This document shows, piece by piece, positions 63,981 to 64,000 of a DNA stretch of 64,000 nt (position 1 is its first letter; each line of letters opens with the position of its first letter). The notes beneath the pieces are model-generated. The model was not told the origin of the DNA, searched no databases, and saw only the letters and a list, made by a program, of their open reading frames with translations. The position numbers and the translations under genes are program-made. Origin of the DNA: Streptococcus moroccensis (GTDB taxonomy: Bacteria; Bacillota; Bacilli; Lactobacillales; Streptococcaceae); the NCBI RefSeq assembly GCF_030812835.1, contig NZ_JAUSTM010000009.1, positions 28,849 through 92,848 of the forward strand. The letters run 5' to 3'.

Positions 63981-64000
63981 GTAGTTCACCACAAACACAC

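Noticed and set aside
1..64000. CRISPR array, prophage or integrase
   Set aside because: No regularly spaced repeats, cas genes, phage structural genes or recombinase were seen anywhere in the window.

Overview
The window is a stretch of a low-GC Gram-positive chromosome, almost certainly a Streptococcus. The order argS(-)/argR-mutS-mutL-ruvA-tag-cinA-recA-spx-ireB-ruvX is the streptococcal one. So are hisS-aspS, a stand-alone NrdI, a ComX/SigX competence sigma factor at the right edge, and Veg, a 6S-type RNA, tRNA-Lys and rarA at the left edge. I cannot name the species from sequence alone.

Layout. 1-1.9 kb: end of a veg-like gene, then (minus strand) tRNA-Lys(CTT), a very probable 6S RNA and rarA. 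2.5-10 kb: hisS, a small membrane protein, aspS, two YitT proteins, nrdI and galE. 10.1-37.9 kb: an AT-rich accessory island in four transcription units. Unit 1 is larB-larC-lacI-FecCD-type ABC importer-DUF924. Unit 2 is a GPH symporter, a Cys-type sulfatase, an anaerobic sulfatase-maturating enzyme, TauE and a second Cys-type sulfatase. Unit 3 is PFK, class II aldolase, PGI, TauE, two TIM-barrel epimerase/Gfo-Idh pairs and a GH3 glycosidase. Unit 4 is larE, a divergent TPI and a LarA homologue. 37.9-45 kb: a degraded insertion element, then a LicR-type regulator, a lactose/cellobiose-type PTS, an esterase and a DUF4038 glycosidase. 45.3-49.3 kb: minus-strand lipoprotein, MetE-like protein and argS. 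49.4-64 kb: the DNA repair, recombination and competence core, interrupted by a LytTR/DUF3021 module.

The island looks like one system. It encodes the whole nickel-pincer cofactor pathway (LarB, LarC, LarE), a LarA-family racemase/epimerase to use it, and a candidate nickel importer. It also holds a catabolic route for a sulfated glycoside: import by a GPH symporter, cytoplasmic sulfatases activated by a radical-SAM partner, TauE exporters for the oxidised-sulfur product, and a private set of upper-glycolysis paralogues. No ordinary sugar kinase is present. Each of the four units is preceded by the same palindrome (GAAAACGTTTTC type), always centred 39.5 bp upstream of the first base of a -10-like hexamer and never with a good -35. 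This suggests one regulon switched on by the encoded LacI-family protein and/or CcpA. LarC is split by a canonical -1 slippery heptamer. The actual substrate is not known; the coupling of a LarA homologue to sulfated-sugar catabolism is the main novelty.

Other structured DNA: three copies of a ~300-nt hairpin-rich intergenic element (8.16, 53.54 and 55.92 kb), diverged direct repeats flanking the island, paired operators for the PTS regulator, a cin-box before cinA-recA, and LytTR-type direct repeats.
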